From: a virus
Virus record (IMG/VR): IMGVR_UViG_3300009154_004663
Span: 1 to 55,939 of that record
Reading direction: 5' to 3' (one strand)
Length of the DNA stretch: 55,939 nucleotides
The notes beneath the pieces are model-generated. The model saw only the letters and a list, made by a program, of their open reading frames with translations, was not told the DNA's origin and ran no database searches. A program made the position numbers and the translations under genes. Of the stretch, positions 19,001 through 27,791 are shown in pieces; position 1 is the first letter of the stretch; every line of letters starts with the position of its first letter.

Positions 19001-20100
19001 GTGGATTTATAGAAAATGGTCTAACCGCGGGAGCTACTGCAGAGATCTATTCCACTAAAACTGGAACTTCCTATTATATAACAACTGCTTTTGGTCCGAC
19101 TGCATCTTATTTTGGAGCTAATGTTAATAGTTGGTCTGTTGGAACTGGGGGCAATCCTATAAAAAGAGCAATAACTGCACAAATAACAGAACAAGCTTCA
19201 GTGAGAAGAATATTTTCATTCGATCTTGGTGAGAGCTATAACGGTGCACCATTTTTAAAAGATGCGAGAATTCTTTCTAATGGTCAATATTTTATGAGTT
19301 ATTCTAATTTCAATTCCACCAAAACTAAGTATGTAACAAATATAGTTAAAACGGACACTAAAGGAAATATATTAGATTCAAACAATTTTGGAACTAGATC
19401 TATAGACTTGATTTTTTCAACATCTAAGAGTTCTGATATTTATATGACATCTAGTTCATATGGGACAACTGGAGCAGGAACTGGTTTCATCTCCCCAATT
19501 TATCCAGCATACTTTACACTTAAATCTGAACAATATAAACCTGAACTTGGGATAAACCTTGGAAACATTATATCCCGCCCGGGCTCGGGAGCGTGGACCT
19601 GGTGCGACGTGCACTCGTCCAATAATCATCTAGAAATTCCTCTTATGTCTACTGTTGTTTTTAACAACTATTCTTCTGACATATATGGTAAGAAGAATAA
19701 TGTTTGGATTCTTTCAGATTCGCTCACAGGTGAAGAAATACTTAATGTTAAATCTACTCCTTACTTTATATACACATTTACTAAGAGTGGATATTACCAA
19801 ATATACAATCAGGTTGAGGATTCTTTTGGGAATGTTTACGAAGCATCACTACCTGGATTTATCCAAGTTATTGATCATAAAAACAAAAGACCTGATGACA
19901 ATAATCCTAATTTTGTTGATTCAACTGATTATGGATACCCTGAACCTTCCTTCGTTAGTAGAGATTATGATGTGAGAAAATTAGAGGATGATCTTATGGT
20001 TCAAGAAAAAGAGATTCTCGAGAATAACAGAATTCAATTTGGTGTTGAAGTTGTTATTCCCGATAATCCTGATGCTACGTTCGATTCTGAACCTGCTTAG
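16051..20100 (+). CDS. Large tail protein with Reg_prop/SBBP-like beta-propeller repeats
   Basis: This 1349-aa protein opens with propeller-type repeats: DIRRFNGMSWEYYG (25-38), LSIDNEETLWCGV (60-72), VYSLDFDEDGNLWIGTDIGL (238-257) followed by SYFNGVSFWNYG, and GIWHFNGTSHTQF (~300-312). The third is a classical two-component regulator propeller (Reg_prop) unit, known from periplasmic sensors of Bacteroidota. Around residues 500-590 SBBP-like repeats appear (LYIGGKIAQ, FVVSYDDCGC, IKPSPDGNSIVLAGTY). The C-terminus has a PKD-like domain (~1175-1275). A GC-rich patch at 19574-19620 encodes part of that domain. Role: receptor-binding or baseplate-peripheral protein (inference). Its 3' end overlaps convergent phoH by 4 nt. 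Confidence 0.75.
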   Translation: MPTANLYINQIDVDNEFYVWGSGQDIRRFNGMSWEYYGYQNSAVPQPNGSPYYLDTRCLSIDNEETLWCGVAQGVESGYNQVAVFNIDTNNPEIGNSWKFSDLGTFDVQQEISLIYACPFGDDILAFCSPLNGTGLTAAASTYSRIQGSTGGRLFYYLKEIDRWYEEVEGYIWPHIYDIKTKGVDGKSYLYYIGTKEGLYVFPQGSLSTISLNDGTKIIKQATVYNTKTSGIISDTVYSLDFDEDGNLWIGTDIGLSYFNGVSFWNYGTTGPVTLVKARKNGHVFYSKGDGELSQGTGIWHFNGTSHTQFNSSNSSLSSDNVLGIELVGDNIGQNSFDVRAGSLWVLGYNTLASFEYDVPHVYASSKYSGATGWNFVYYSPTGGASPSPIPKVNKYTWTYPEWRVYQNDELEYKHPGLDPRNLFLTTKLSDIADGRAGEQAYWNNYPIPTYDQDLLINKIQSPKWITQLNPNIGNDYEFKITSSATLTINGSNRLYIGGKIAQNKSINFGSYNDGTPLTITGTNGFNINSTDTGVSYTGFVVSYDDCGCVKSSITFNGSSTEVTSIKPSPDGNSIVLAGTYNLLIENGSYVYSGLASAVTGYSNGPSGAPLGITNSGLTGATSGAYPWIYSATGATGSKYTNGAVSSLTYRYSPGNSATSGNCDFLIPTGATAGSFGSVSTILLNETQYTSVSAYSYLDNLPFRYAMTIGTAASPSLYGYYSILSGYKEIIATKTRFVFQVSFQSGSGSTSIPTTSDLVFNVYTYSNKTFPLIPSLSSLLSNTVLSSKQAPGVFVAEVEKDLGEITSFTGITGGYNESIRKSYRVINFRSFPSTSIWSGSYDSSSVTCDVTDYTVNVLIPHYNKLSTLKNLWLRNNDSYKSPEYLTDLTFDWRFLSCLSLNRDDFSIRSGINSASNQDLFYNDHTLSISSLNTGSSLITGYLPYIIPYVPPAFNFGGTDLTSSSGYESQPYYILVSSEGFGVTGGFIENGLTAGATAEIYSTKTGTSYYITTAFGPTASYFGANVNSWSVGTGGNPIKRAITAQITEQASVRRIFSFDLGESYNGAPFLKDARILSNGQYFMSYSNFNSTKTKYVTNIVKTDTKGNILDSNNFGTRSIDLIFSTSKSSDIYMTSSSYGTTGAGTGFISPIYPAYFTLKSEQYKPELGINLGNIISRPGSGAWTWCDVHSSNNHLEIPLMSTVVFNNYSSDIYGKKNNVWILSDSLTGEEILNVKSTPYFIYTFTKSGYYQIYNQVEDSFGNVYEASLPGFIQVIDHKNKRPDDNNPNFVDSTDYGYPEPSFVSRDYDVRKLEDDLMVQEKEILENNRIQFGVEVVIPDNPDATFDSEPA

Positions 20101-20759
20101 TCGTTTAAAACTTTAAGAATTTCTTCTACTATTGGATCTCTGTGATTTGTTTTAAGAGATATAACAGAAACACCTTCAACAAAACTTAGTTTTTTTGATA
20201 ACCAGTCGAATCCGCTTAGCCTTTTGTCTTTTAGATCTATTTGTGAGTTATCACCAACAAAAACCATTTTAGCACCTACACAAAGCCTGGTTATAATTAG
20301 CTCTAATTGATTTTGAGTGATATTTTGAGATTCGTCTATAACTACACAACAATCAGAGAAATTTCTACCCCTCATAAAGCCAATAGGTATAACCTCTATA
20401 TTTCCTTCTGAGATCTCTTTATCTATTTTTTCTTTATTGTACAGCATGTACATGTTGTCATAGATAGCAGCTGTGTATGGAGCTAATTTAGCGTCTTTGT
20501 CGCCTGGCAGAAATCCAATTTCCTCACCAGCGGTAACTGCAGGCCTGGTAAGTATTATTTTTTTAACATCTTTTTTAAAGAGTAGATCCAAAGCTATCTG
20601 AGCTGCTAGTAGTGATTTACCGCTACCTGCTTGACCCTTTAGAAAGGATACTTTTGATTGCAATATCTTCTCCTTAGCCGCTTTTTGTTCCTCATTTAAG
20701 GTGATATTAAACCTTATTGAATTTTTTGTCTTTTTTGGCTGGTTTTGCATAGGTGACAT
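20097..20759 (-). CDS. phoH: PhoH-like P-loop ATPase
   Basis: This 220-aa protein has a Walker A motif GQAGSGKS (42-49), the PhoH signature LTRPAVTAGEEIGFLPGD (69-86), a Walker B motif VVIDESQN (139-146) and the sensor segment FVGDNSQIDL, so the whole PhoH core is present and intact. PhoH proteins are ATPases with proposed RNA-related or helicase functions, widespread in phages; their role in infection is unsettled. It is the only convincing minus-strand gene in the window, converging on the upstream propeller gene (4-nt overlap) and divergent from the downstream structural gene. A GATATATT element 52 nt upstream on its own strand suggests independent transcription. Confidence 0.93.
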   Translation of the reverse strand: MSPMQNQPKKTKNSIRFNITLNEEQKAAKEKILQSKVSFLKGQAGSGKSLLAAQIALDLLFKKDVKKIILTRPAVTAGEEIGFLPGDKDAKLAPYTAAIYDNMYMLYNKEKIDKEISEGNIEVIPIGFMRGRNFSDCCVVIDESQNITQNQLELIITRLCVGAKMVFVGDNSQIDLKDKRLSGFDWLSKKLSFVEGVSVISLKTNHRDPIVEEILKVLND

Positions 20760-20810
20760 TATTTTTTTTAGATTTGTTGACGGATCTCTCTTTTTATAAG
20801 AGGAATAAAA

Positions 20811-20818
20811 AATATATC
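20811..20818 (-). promoter_or_regulatory. GATATATT promoter-like element for phoH
   Basis: Read on the minus strand, GATATATT (7 of 8 match to the recurring GATATATA) lies 52 nt upstream of the phoH start. The 206-nt gap 20760-20965 otherwise holds no gene that I can see and would contain two divergent promoters. Confidence 0.4.
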
Positions 20819-20928
20819 CTTTTTATTGGAATAATTCCAAAGGTTTGCAGTTAAATTAAAGTCAGTGATCTCATTGTCTGAGATCTTATCTCTTTGTATT
20901 ATCATATTTAGGAGTTGTCTGAGATATT

Positions 20929-20936
20929 GATATATA
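20929..20936 (+). promoter_or_regulatory. GATATATA promoter-like element
   Basis: GATATATA followed by TTCG lies 37 nt upstream of the 302-aa structural gene in the divergent phoH/structural intergenic region. It would restart late transcription after the reverse-oriented phoH gene. Confidence 0.6.
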
Positions 20937-20965
20937 TTCGGATTAAAAAGAAATAAAACAAAAAA

Positions 20966-21874
20966 ATGGCAACAGTAAACACCACAGAAATTTTAGGATC
21001 AGATTCCATCTCCGGATCAAGGATAACCATTAATTCTAATTTTTTAATTTTGCAAAATTGGATCAATGGATACGTATCTGTTTTCGGAGTAGATAGCGTT
21101 AATGGAATACTCGATCTAACCAACGCCTCAACAGGAAAGGTTTCAGCTAAAATAGGGGCATTTAGCTCTTTATCAATCCCAGCATCAGGAACTGTGACCG
21201 CCTCTGTCGATTCTGCGGGACAGGCATCTTTTTCCTCTGTAAGCTCAACATCTCTCACCGCTTCTGGTAATGTTACCCTCAGCGGAAGTCTTTCAGTAAC
21301 TTCTGCAGCTACTATGACAGTAGGAGCAACTGCAAGTTTTAACGGTAGTCTTTCTGCTAATGGTGCATTTTATTTAGGCGTACAAGGTCACGTTATTAGC
21401 AGTAATACCACTGTTCGTACAGGTCTAACAGCAGGCTCAGCTTTCCAGGTAAACACTGCAAATATTGGCGGCGGAGGTTATGTAACCTCTGTGAATTCCC
21501 CGTATACAATAACTGGATTGGAAGATGTTATTTATGCTAATTGTCAGGGTCCAACTGGATTCCACCTAAAGGTTGTTGGTGGTACGGGTGCAACTGCAGC
21601 AAGCATAGCTCAGGGAACAAGAATCACTATAGTTAATACTAGTGCTGCTGCTGGTTATATTTGGACAGGTGCTACAGGAACTTCCTCTACATACTATACT
21701 GGATTTAATAACGTCTCTACCCATGGAGGATTCTCAACAAGCGGAATAACAGTAACTGCAAGTAAAGCTTATAGATCATCTATTCAACTTCAATGGGAAC
21801 CAAGAATAGCAGCAGATCAAACAACTCAAAAAGGATCTTGGGTAGTTTTAGGAGCAACAAACATGACAGTTTAA
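20966..21874 (+). CDS. Fibre-like structural protein
   Basis: This 302-aa protein has an N-terminal segment RITINSNFLILQNWING (20-36) that shares the NxNF pattern with the three collagen-like fibres downstream, perhaps a virion-docking helix. Residues ~60-140 are short Ala/Ser/Thr/Gly-rich repeats (TASGNVTLSGSLSVTS, TASFNGSLSANGAFYLG), which typically form trimeric beta-helical shafts. The C-terminal ~130 residues look like a beta-sandwich tip containing AQGTRITIVNT and WTGATGTSS. Gly-Ala-Thr-Gly strings recur. Start ATG follows an A-rich leader with no Shine-Dalgarno motif. Fibre or whisker function is inferred from composition. Confidence 0.7.
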   Translation: MATVNTTEILGSDSISGSRITINSNFLILQNWINGYVSVFGVDSVNGILDLTNASTGKVSAKIGAFSSLSIPASGTVTASVDSAGQASFSSVSSTSLTASGNVTLSGSLSVTSAATMTVGATASFNGSLSANGAFYLGVQGHVISSNTTVRTGLTAGSAFQVNTANIGGGGYVTSVNSPYTITGLEDVIYANCQGPTGFHLKVVGGTGATAASIAQGTRITIVNTSAAAGYIWTGATGTSSTYYTGFNNVSTHGGFSTSGITVTASKAYRSSIQLQWEPRIAADQTTQKGSWVVLGATNMTV

Positions 21875-21898
21875 TCGAAGGAAAAATAAAATAATTTA

Positions 21899-24100
21899 AT
21901 GGCAAAAACACCTTTTATAAGACCTCTCCAAGTTCAAGGAGGAACCTTCTATTCTTTTTCTTCTTCCGCCGAGGATTTATCTTTTACTTTTAACAACTCG
22001 GCAAATAAGTTTAAGTTCTCTAAATTTGCACTTCTTAATATACCAAATATAGATAACACCTATAAGGGGCAGTCAAATAAAATTAGATTAAATGCACCCG
22101 ATAGTGCTTTTATTGATTATGTTACTAATGCCAAAAAAATAATTACCGGAGATCCTAATGTTGATTTCTCTCAAAGCTTCCAAAGTTACTGTTTAAACTT
22201 AGAGTCAACCGTTACTGGAAATTCTGGATATGATCCCTCACTAAAAAGTAATATTTCAGAGAGAGTCTTTTTTAAATGGCTAAAAGAAATAGGAGCTATT
22301 AGATATAGACCTGCAACTTCCGATGAAGTATCTGCTTCATTAGATCAAAGTACCGTTACAATAACTAACGGACTTCCAGTTACTCAAAAAAGATATGCAG
22401 AGGGTGATACAACTGTTGGTACGACAGGATCCTATGGAATTACAGGGGCTAATTATAGCAAAGTTGTTCAGTATATAGGAAATCTGGATATAGTAAATAG
22501 TGTAAAAAACTCTTCTAATACATATTCAGAGGTTTACGTTTATATTCCAACTAAAGATGGTAATACCCCAACAGTTTTATTTAAGAATGTTGTTGATAAA
22601 AATTACTATTCAAACTATCAATGGACAAATTCTCCTAACAATCCTTTAGATGTTGAGTATCTTTACGGAAGATCCTATAGTGATATTAATCCTAGCGGTC
22701 TTACAACTCTTTCAATATTCGATGATGACGTTTTAGGAGCACCAACATCAACTTTTTTTTACACTGGAACCAATGGCTCAACACAAACTGGAAATTGGTA
22801 TACCCCGAGAGACACACCAAACACGTATTTTAGTGATCTAATTTTTACCGATGCATCTAATGACATATTAACTAAAACCTACAATGGAGCTAGTGGATCT
22901 TACGTTAGATCAAGATTAGATTCAATAGGAATAGACTTCGACCCTAATTCATACCAACAGATTTTAGAGAATCCTAGTATTAGCACTCTTGAAGAATTTA
23001 ACGCTACCCCAATTGCTAACGATTTTGAGTTTAATTGCGTGCTTGTTTATTACGATGTTTATGATCCAGCTAATATAACAGATAGCGCAACGAATCTTTT
23101 CGGTGTTCTTTTCTTGGATGATGTTAACAGTACAGGGGGTGAAATTTATATACCTAGACTTAAAAAATATAAACCAAATCCTGTAACTAAGCTTAACGGT
23201 AACTCTTATGGATTTAAAATAAACCTCAGATTTGATACTGACGTTAGCCAAACTGGGGTTGAACAATCTATAAATGATTATTCGCCATTCTCGTTGTCCA
23301 TGTTTATGGATGCTATGAATGTTTTGCAGGAGGCAAGTTCCACTTTAAATAATTCATCATACGATTTTGTTCAGCTAAGCAACAGAGTCACGAATATTGA
23401 GAATATTACACTGAGCTCTTCTACAGCTTTAAATCTCGATAGAAGAATATCAGATCTAGAGCAAACCCTTGCTTCTAATCAGGCTTTATTTAGAAACACT
23501 AGCTCTATAATGCAGCTTATTAATCAAAATTACGATCTCGTAAGATCCATTTTGAATAATCAGACTAACGTTCAGATCTCTTATGATCTTGACTTGATCA
23601 AGCAGGGATCGGGTATTATAGTTGATAGAAGCGTTAAAAATGAATTGACCCTATATAATGCCAATCAGGATTTCACAATAGGCTCTAATAAATCTAAAGG
23701 TACCTTTGTCCCTGGGTCCTCTAATATAATCGATCTCTTACCATTTTCTAATTATTTTAAATACGTTAATAACAGTCAGGTTTTAACCCTTGCTAGCGAT
23801 TTAACTATCAGAATTAATGACGGAGGTTTAAATCAATGGAAAACTGGTCAAAGATTTAGAATTTCTTTTGGTGATAAAATATATCCTGGAGATTTTATAA
23901 TTAGAATATTGACTAATGCTTTAGGAAATTATCCTTTATCAAATCCTTCTGGTGTACAATATTCAACTTCTATAATAACATTAAAAGATTCTGATTTTTC
24001 TCTCTTTTCATATTTACCAGTAATAGAGATAGTTTGTATAGATGGAGACAATCTCACTTTCCAGGTTGATCTTTTAGGAAAAAGTTTAACAAATAATTAA
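21899..24100 (+). CDS. Structural protein with coiled-coil segment
   Basis: This 733-aa protein begins MAKTPFIRPLQVQGGTFYSF. The first ~470 residues are mixed beta sequence with many Asn and Tyr. Residues ~490-560 contain heptad-like helical sequence (NRVTNIENITL, RRISDLEQTLASNQALF), suggesting an oligomerising coiled coil, followed by a ~170-residue beta domain. It has no membrane segment or catalytic motif. It lies 24 nt after the 302-aa gene and 10 nt before the next one. The domain order resembles phage baseplate-associated or short-tail-fibre proteins, but I cannot assign a T4 gene. Confidence 0.7.
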   Translation: MAKTPFIRPLQVQGGTFYSFSSSAEDLSFTFNNSANKFKFSKFALLNIPNIDNTYKGQSNKIRLNAPDSAFIDYVTNAKKIITGDPNVDFSQSFQSYCLNLESTVTGNSGYDPSLKSNISERVFFKWLKEIGAIRYRPATSDEVSASLDQSTVTITNGLPVTQKRYAEGDTTVGTTGSYGITGANYSKVVQYIGNLDIVNSVKNSSNTYSEVYVYIPTKDGNTPTVLFKNVVDKNYYSNYQWTNSPNNPLDVEYLYGRSYSDINPSGLTTLSIFDDDVLGAPTSTFFYTGTNGSTQTGNWYTPRDTPNTYFSDLIFTDASNDILTKTYNGASGSYVRSRLDSIGIDFDPNSYQQILENPSISTLEEFNATPIANDFEFNCVLVYYDVYDPANITDSATNLFGVLFLDDVNSTGGEIYIPRLKKYKPNPVTKLNGNSYGFKINLRFDTDVSQTGVEQSINDYSPFSLSMFMDAMNVLQEASSTLNNSSYDFVQLSNRVTNIENITLSSSTALNLDRRISDLEQTLASNQALFRNTSSIMQLINQNYDLVRSILNNQTNVQISYDLDLIKQGSGIIVDRSVKNELTLYNANQDFTIGSNKSKGTFVPGSSNIIDLLPFSNYFKYVNNSQVLTLASDLTIRINDGGLNQWKTGQRFRISFGDKIYPGDFIIRILTNALGNYPLSNPSGVQYSTSIITLKDSDFSLFSYLPVIEIVCIDGDNLTFQVDLLGKSLTNN

Positions 24101-24110
24101 TAATTAAGAA

Positions 24111-27100
24111 ATGGCAGGTACACAAAATTCAGTAAGTTCATTAATAGCTCAGTTTTTAAGACTGCAGAAGAATTCATTGGAGATATTAAACGGTTTAAAC
24201 GAAGCCGCAGTTTCCACTAATGCTACTGTATCTATAGAAGTTTTGGATGAAAACGGTTTACCAAAAAATGCAAACATACCTTCGTATGGATATCTAAGAG
24301 GTGAAATCCAAAGACTTGATAATAACATAAAAGCCCTTGCAGGCCTAGGTGATAATTCTGCAACAATCAGAAATCCTGACGGAACATATTCGCAAGTTTA
24401 TAAAACTGAAACACTTAAAGATCCTGTAGCTCTTTCAAATCTGCCAGTACCTAAAACATTCTACGTAAAGGATAATTGGTTCTTTGAAAGTTTTCTAAGT
24501 CCTCTTCTTTATATAAATGTTAATGTAACTGATAAAATCCCAGATTCAGAGGATCGAGTTCAGATTAAAAGAATAATTGCCAACACTGACACGGTAACTA
24601 AACAAAGTTACTTTGATAAAAATCTAAGTGGAAGAAACGATCTTTCACATGATCAATTTATAAATTATCTATCAGATGCTGGTATTGATTATTTTGTAGA
24701 TGAAGATATTATCCAGTTGCCTTTAAGATCAATTAGATTTTTTGGAAATTTTAGTGTTATCTCTTATTATGATGATGTCATAACAATGACAGATAAGAAC
24801 GGTAAAACATTTAAAGAAACAAGAAGAAATTATAAGCTTAATACACTTAAATATACCGATTCACTTTCCGGAGTTAATGACGGTAGATATCTAGACGTTA
24901 ATGATAAAATATCAACACCGGGGGGAACACTTTATTTAATAACATCAGTTAACAAGGATCAATCTTCAATACAAGCTAAACGAATTTCAGGGTATGATCC
25001 AATAGCTCTTGGGGCAAATACCCTTTCTATTTCTTCAACCGATTTCGGACCAAGATATATTCAGGTTAATATTGGGTATAACGAAAGACAAGGGATTTTC
25101 TTTAAAACAATAGATGATAATTTTAATATAGTTGGATCTAATTGGTCATCCGGTATTGTTTTCTGGAGTAATAATCTGGAGACAAAAGATTCTAACGGAA
25201 ACGTAGTTTCACTGGAGAGCTATTATCTGTCAGATGTTTCGGATCTGGGTAAAATATTTTTGGGAATGTCTAAGGAGAAAAAAATCCCTGCGGTTCAAGG
25301 GCTTCTCCCCGATACGCCCCAAGTTTCTTCTGATAACTTTAAGGTTGTTCAAATCAATAAACAGGTTACTGACTCGACATCAGTAAAAACAATAAACGAA
25401 AAGCTACAGGCTAAGTCCACTTTAAAAAGCGAGATATCATCTTTAGATGATTCGATTAATAAAGTTAGACTACAATTAAATACAGGAATCGGTACTTCTA
25501 ATCAGTCATCTTCTCAATTAAATACCCAGAACAATGAAATTAATGCAATTCTTGGAGCAAATCTAACACAATCCCAAAACAGACAGGTTACTAATCCTAT
25601 TGGGGTTAATGTTAATTCTTTGAGAGCAAGTTTAAATAATTTGATAGAGGAGAGAAGTAAAAAAGTTCAGCTTTATTCTTCTATTGTAGCTGACGTGAAT
25701 TCTCTTACTACGGACGTTCCTCAGCTGTTAGAAACACCAAAGTACAGGGTTAGAGGATTTTGGCCAATCCCTTTACCTAGATATAGCTCTCAGACAGGAA
25801 ATCAGGAGGTGATTCAATTTTCTGTTAGGTATAGATATTTAAGCGATTCAGGTTCAGCTCAGCCTTCTGAGACGATAGAATATATGGACACTGACGGTAC
25901 GCTAAAAACCGGCACTTTTTCGAACTGGATTGAATACAAAACCGACATTAGAAAAAAAGAGTATTTAACCTCTAAGGGGGTGTATGTTTGGTCTCCAGAA
26001 ATAACAGCAGATGGGAATGCGCAAAATATAAATCAATTAGATCTTCCTATTACGAAAGGAGAAAGGCTGGAAATTCAGATTGCTTCAGTCTCTGAAGCTG
26101 GCTGGCCAGATAATCCTTTAGTGTCAGATTATTCTACTTCTGTTATAATATCTTTCCCTGATAATCTATCAGTTTCCGGGGTTTCTGATATAGTAAAGGT
26201 GAATAATCAAGATGCTGCAGTCGTTAAAATGCAATCTGATCTTGATGCACAGGGTCTTCCGATTCACCTTTCCCAACAGTTTACTTCCGGAGATAAAACA
26301 TATTTTCATGATACTAGTGGAATAGCTAGTGGATTTTTTACAAGTAATGGTGTGGTGATAAATCTTTTTGAAAAGCTTACTGATCTGCAAAATCAAATAA
26401 ATCTAATTAAGTCTAATATAAGTAATGCTAGAGGTGTTCTTGAAGTTTATATAGTTGATTCATCAGGCAATAAGCTTAAAGTTTCTAAAGGATCTTCGAT
26501 TAAGCTAAATGCTGGATTTACAAGTGACTTTTTTACCTCACCTTTAAATTATGACGCTGGAAAGATTGCTTCCATTACTTATTCTATTCAGCTATACAAT
26601 TCACAGGCATCCCCGGTTGAGCTAGGATCATCTATTCCTGGTGGGCTTGATACTAGAGCTCCTCTAACAGTCGAGAATAACTATCCGTCGGGATATGATA
26701 CCAATCTTAGATACAGTGATGCTCCTATTTCTTTAACATCTGTAACACAGTCTGCTCTTGTTGCTGACGGAAGATCTAATACGTTTTTTAGACAACAGCC
26801 ACCCTATGCATCGGCAAGTTCTTATTCGCAATTTATTTATCAAAGGTATAAAAGTGTTGGATTTGATCAGATCCTTCTTAATAATTCATCCGCACCACAG
26901 AATCTTTCTACGTATTTTAGTAATACCTATTTTACAAGTTATCTCTATGATGCTATAACTCAGACAAATTTTGGGGTAACAGATAGATATCCGCAAAACG
27001 GAACTATAATGACCCCTTACGATCCTCGAAATATTGACCCAACCATATCTGGTGCAACGTCATCTAATATTTGGTCTGGTTATTTTTCAGATACCAGTGG

Positions 27101-27761
27101 CGGATCACCTTTAGGGGGAGGAGCAATTTCAGAGTTTTGTATAGATGTAAGACATCCATATTTAATAGAGGTTGGAAACCAGAATACTTATAACGGGGAT
27201 TATCCTACCTTGGTAAAGCCTTATGCAGATCCAACACAAGCAATATCATATGCTCCTTTTAGACACACTCAATGTTTTTGGGGAGACACTTCATTAAATT
27301 ACTATTGGGTTCAGAGCTCATACAGATCCCCTGGTGTGTTTCCCACTGATGATCAAACTCCAAGGGCTGATAACATGTATTCAGATAAGCTAGGGTTTAC
27401 CTCAAACGATGAATACTTAATAGGTAAATATTCGTGCGGTGCTTATTTATTCTTGGCTCCGTCTTTAGCAAATAAAATACAGGTTCCTGGAAACACAAGT
27501 CTTTCTTCTACTAATCTTTTTGATGGTGATTCTAATGCGATAAACATTCCTCTTGTTTTTCAATTCAGAACAGTGGATAAGGCTGGATATATTGGCGGAT
27601 GGAGAAAAACAGGTAACATCACAAATATAACCTATACTAAAAAAATAGGTATAGATGTAAAAGTACTGAACGAGGATCCATTTTCTTTTGATGTACAAGT
27701 AACTGGATCATATAAAAACGACACTCTAGTTTCCCCTAATTTTAGTAGTGGGAGAGTGTAA
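24111..27761 (+). CDS. Large tail structural protein with FN3-like domain
   Basis: This 1216-aa protein has an N-terminal helical start, beta-rich sections, a coiled-coil-like stretch at about 430-530 (SEISSLDDSINKVRLQL; LRASLNNLIEERSKKVQLY) and then a fibronectin-III-like domain at about 545-690, with VRGFWPIPLPRYSSQTGNQE, VIQFSVRYRYLS and IQIASVSEAGWPDNPLVSDY. A second helical piece near 760 precedes a C-terminal beta domain. FN3-like modules are common in tail and baseplate proteins, where they may contact cell-surface glycans. No enzyme motif is visible. It is embedded in a run of closely spaced structural genes and is probably a tail-tip or fibre-network component. Confidence 0.72.
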   Translation: MAGTQNSVSSLIAQFLRLQKNSLEILNGLNEAAVSTNATVSIEVLDENGLPKNANIPSYGYLRGEIQRLDNNIKALAGLGDNSATIRNPDGTYSQVYKTETLKDPVALSNLPVPKTFYVKDNWFFESFLSPLLYINVNVTDKIPDSEDRVQIKRIIANTDTVTKQSYFDKNLSGRNDLSHDQFINYLSDAGIDYFVDEDIIQLPLRSIRFFGNFSVISYYDDVITMTDKNGKTFKETRRNYKLNTLKYTDSLSGVNDGRYLDVNDKISTPGGTLYLITSVNKDQSSIQAKRISGYDPIALGANTLSISSTDFGPRYIQVNIGYNERQGIFFKTIDDNFNIVGSNWSSGIVFWSNNLETKDSNGNVVSLESYYLSDVSDLGKIFLGMSKEKKIPAVQGLLPDTPQVSSDNFKVVQINKQVTDSTSVKTINEKLQAKSTLKSEISSLDDSINKVRLQLNTGIGTSNQSSSQLNTQNNEINAILGANLTQSQNRQVTNPIGVNVNSLRASLNNLIEERSKKVQLYSSIVADVNSLTTDVPQLLETPKYRVRGFWPIPLPRYSSQTGNQEVIQFSVRYRYLSDSGSAQPSETIEYMDTDGTLKTGTFSNWIEYKTDIRKKEYLTSKGVYVWSPEITADGNAQNINQLDLPITKGERLEIQIASVSEAGWPDNPLVSDYSTSVIISFPDNLSVSGVSDIVKVNNQDAAVVKMQSDLDAQGLPIHLSQQFTSGDKTYFHDTSGIASGFFTSNGVVINLFEKLTDLQNQINLIKSNISNARGVLEVYIVDSSGNKLKVSKGSSIKLNAGFTSDFFTSPLNYDAGKIASITYSIQLYNSQASPVELGSSIPGGLDTRAPLTVENNYPSGYDTNLRYSDAPISLTSVTQSALVADGRSNTFFRQQPPYASASSYSQFIYQRYKSVGFDQILLNNSSAPQNLSTYFSNTYFTSYLYDAITQTNFGVTDRYPQNGTIMTPYDPRNIDPTISGATSSNIWSGYFSDTSGGSPLGGGAISEFCIDVRHPYLIEVGNQNTYNGDYPTLVKPYADPTQAISYAPFRHTQCFWGDTSLNYYWVQSSYRSPGVFPTDDQTPRADNMYSDKLGFTSNDEYLIGKYSCGAYLFLAPSLANKIQVPGNTSLSSTNLFDGDSNAINIPLVFQFRTVDKAGYIGGWRKTGNITNITYTKKIGIDVKVLNEDPFSFDVQVTGSYKNDTLVSPNFSSGRV

Positions 27762-27791
27762 ATTAGGTAATAGATAAAATCAAAGGATAAT

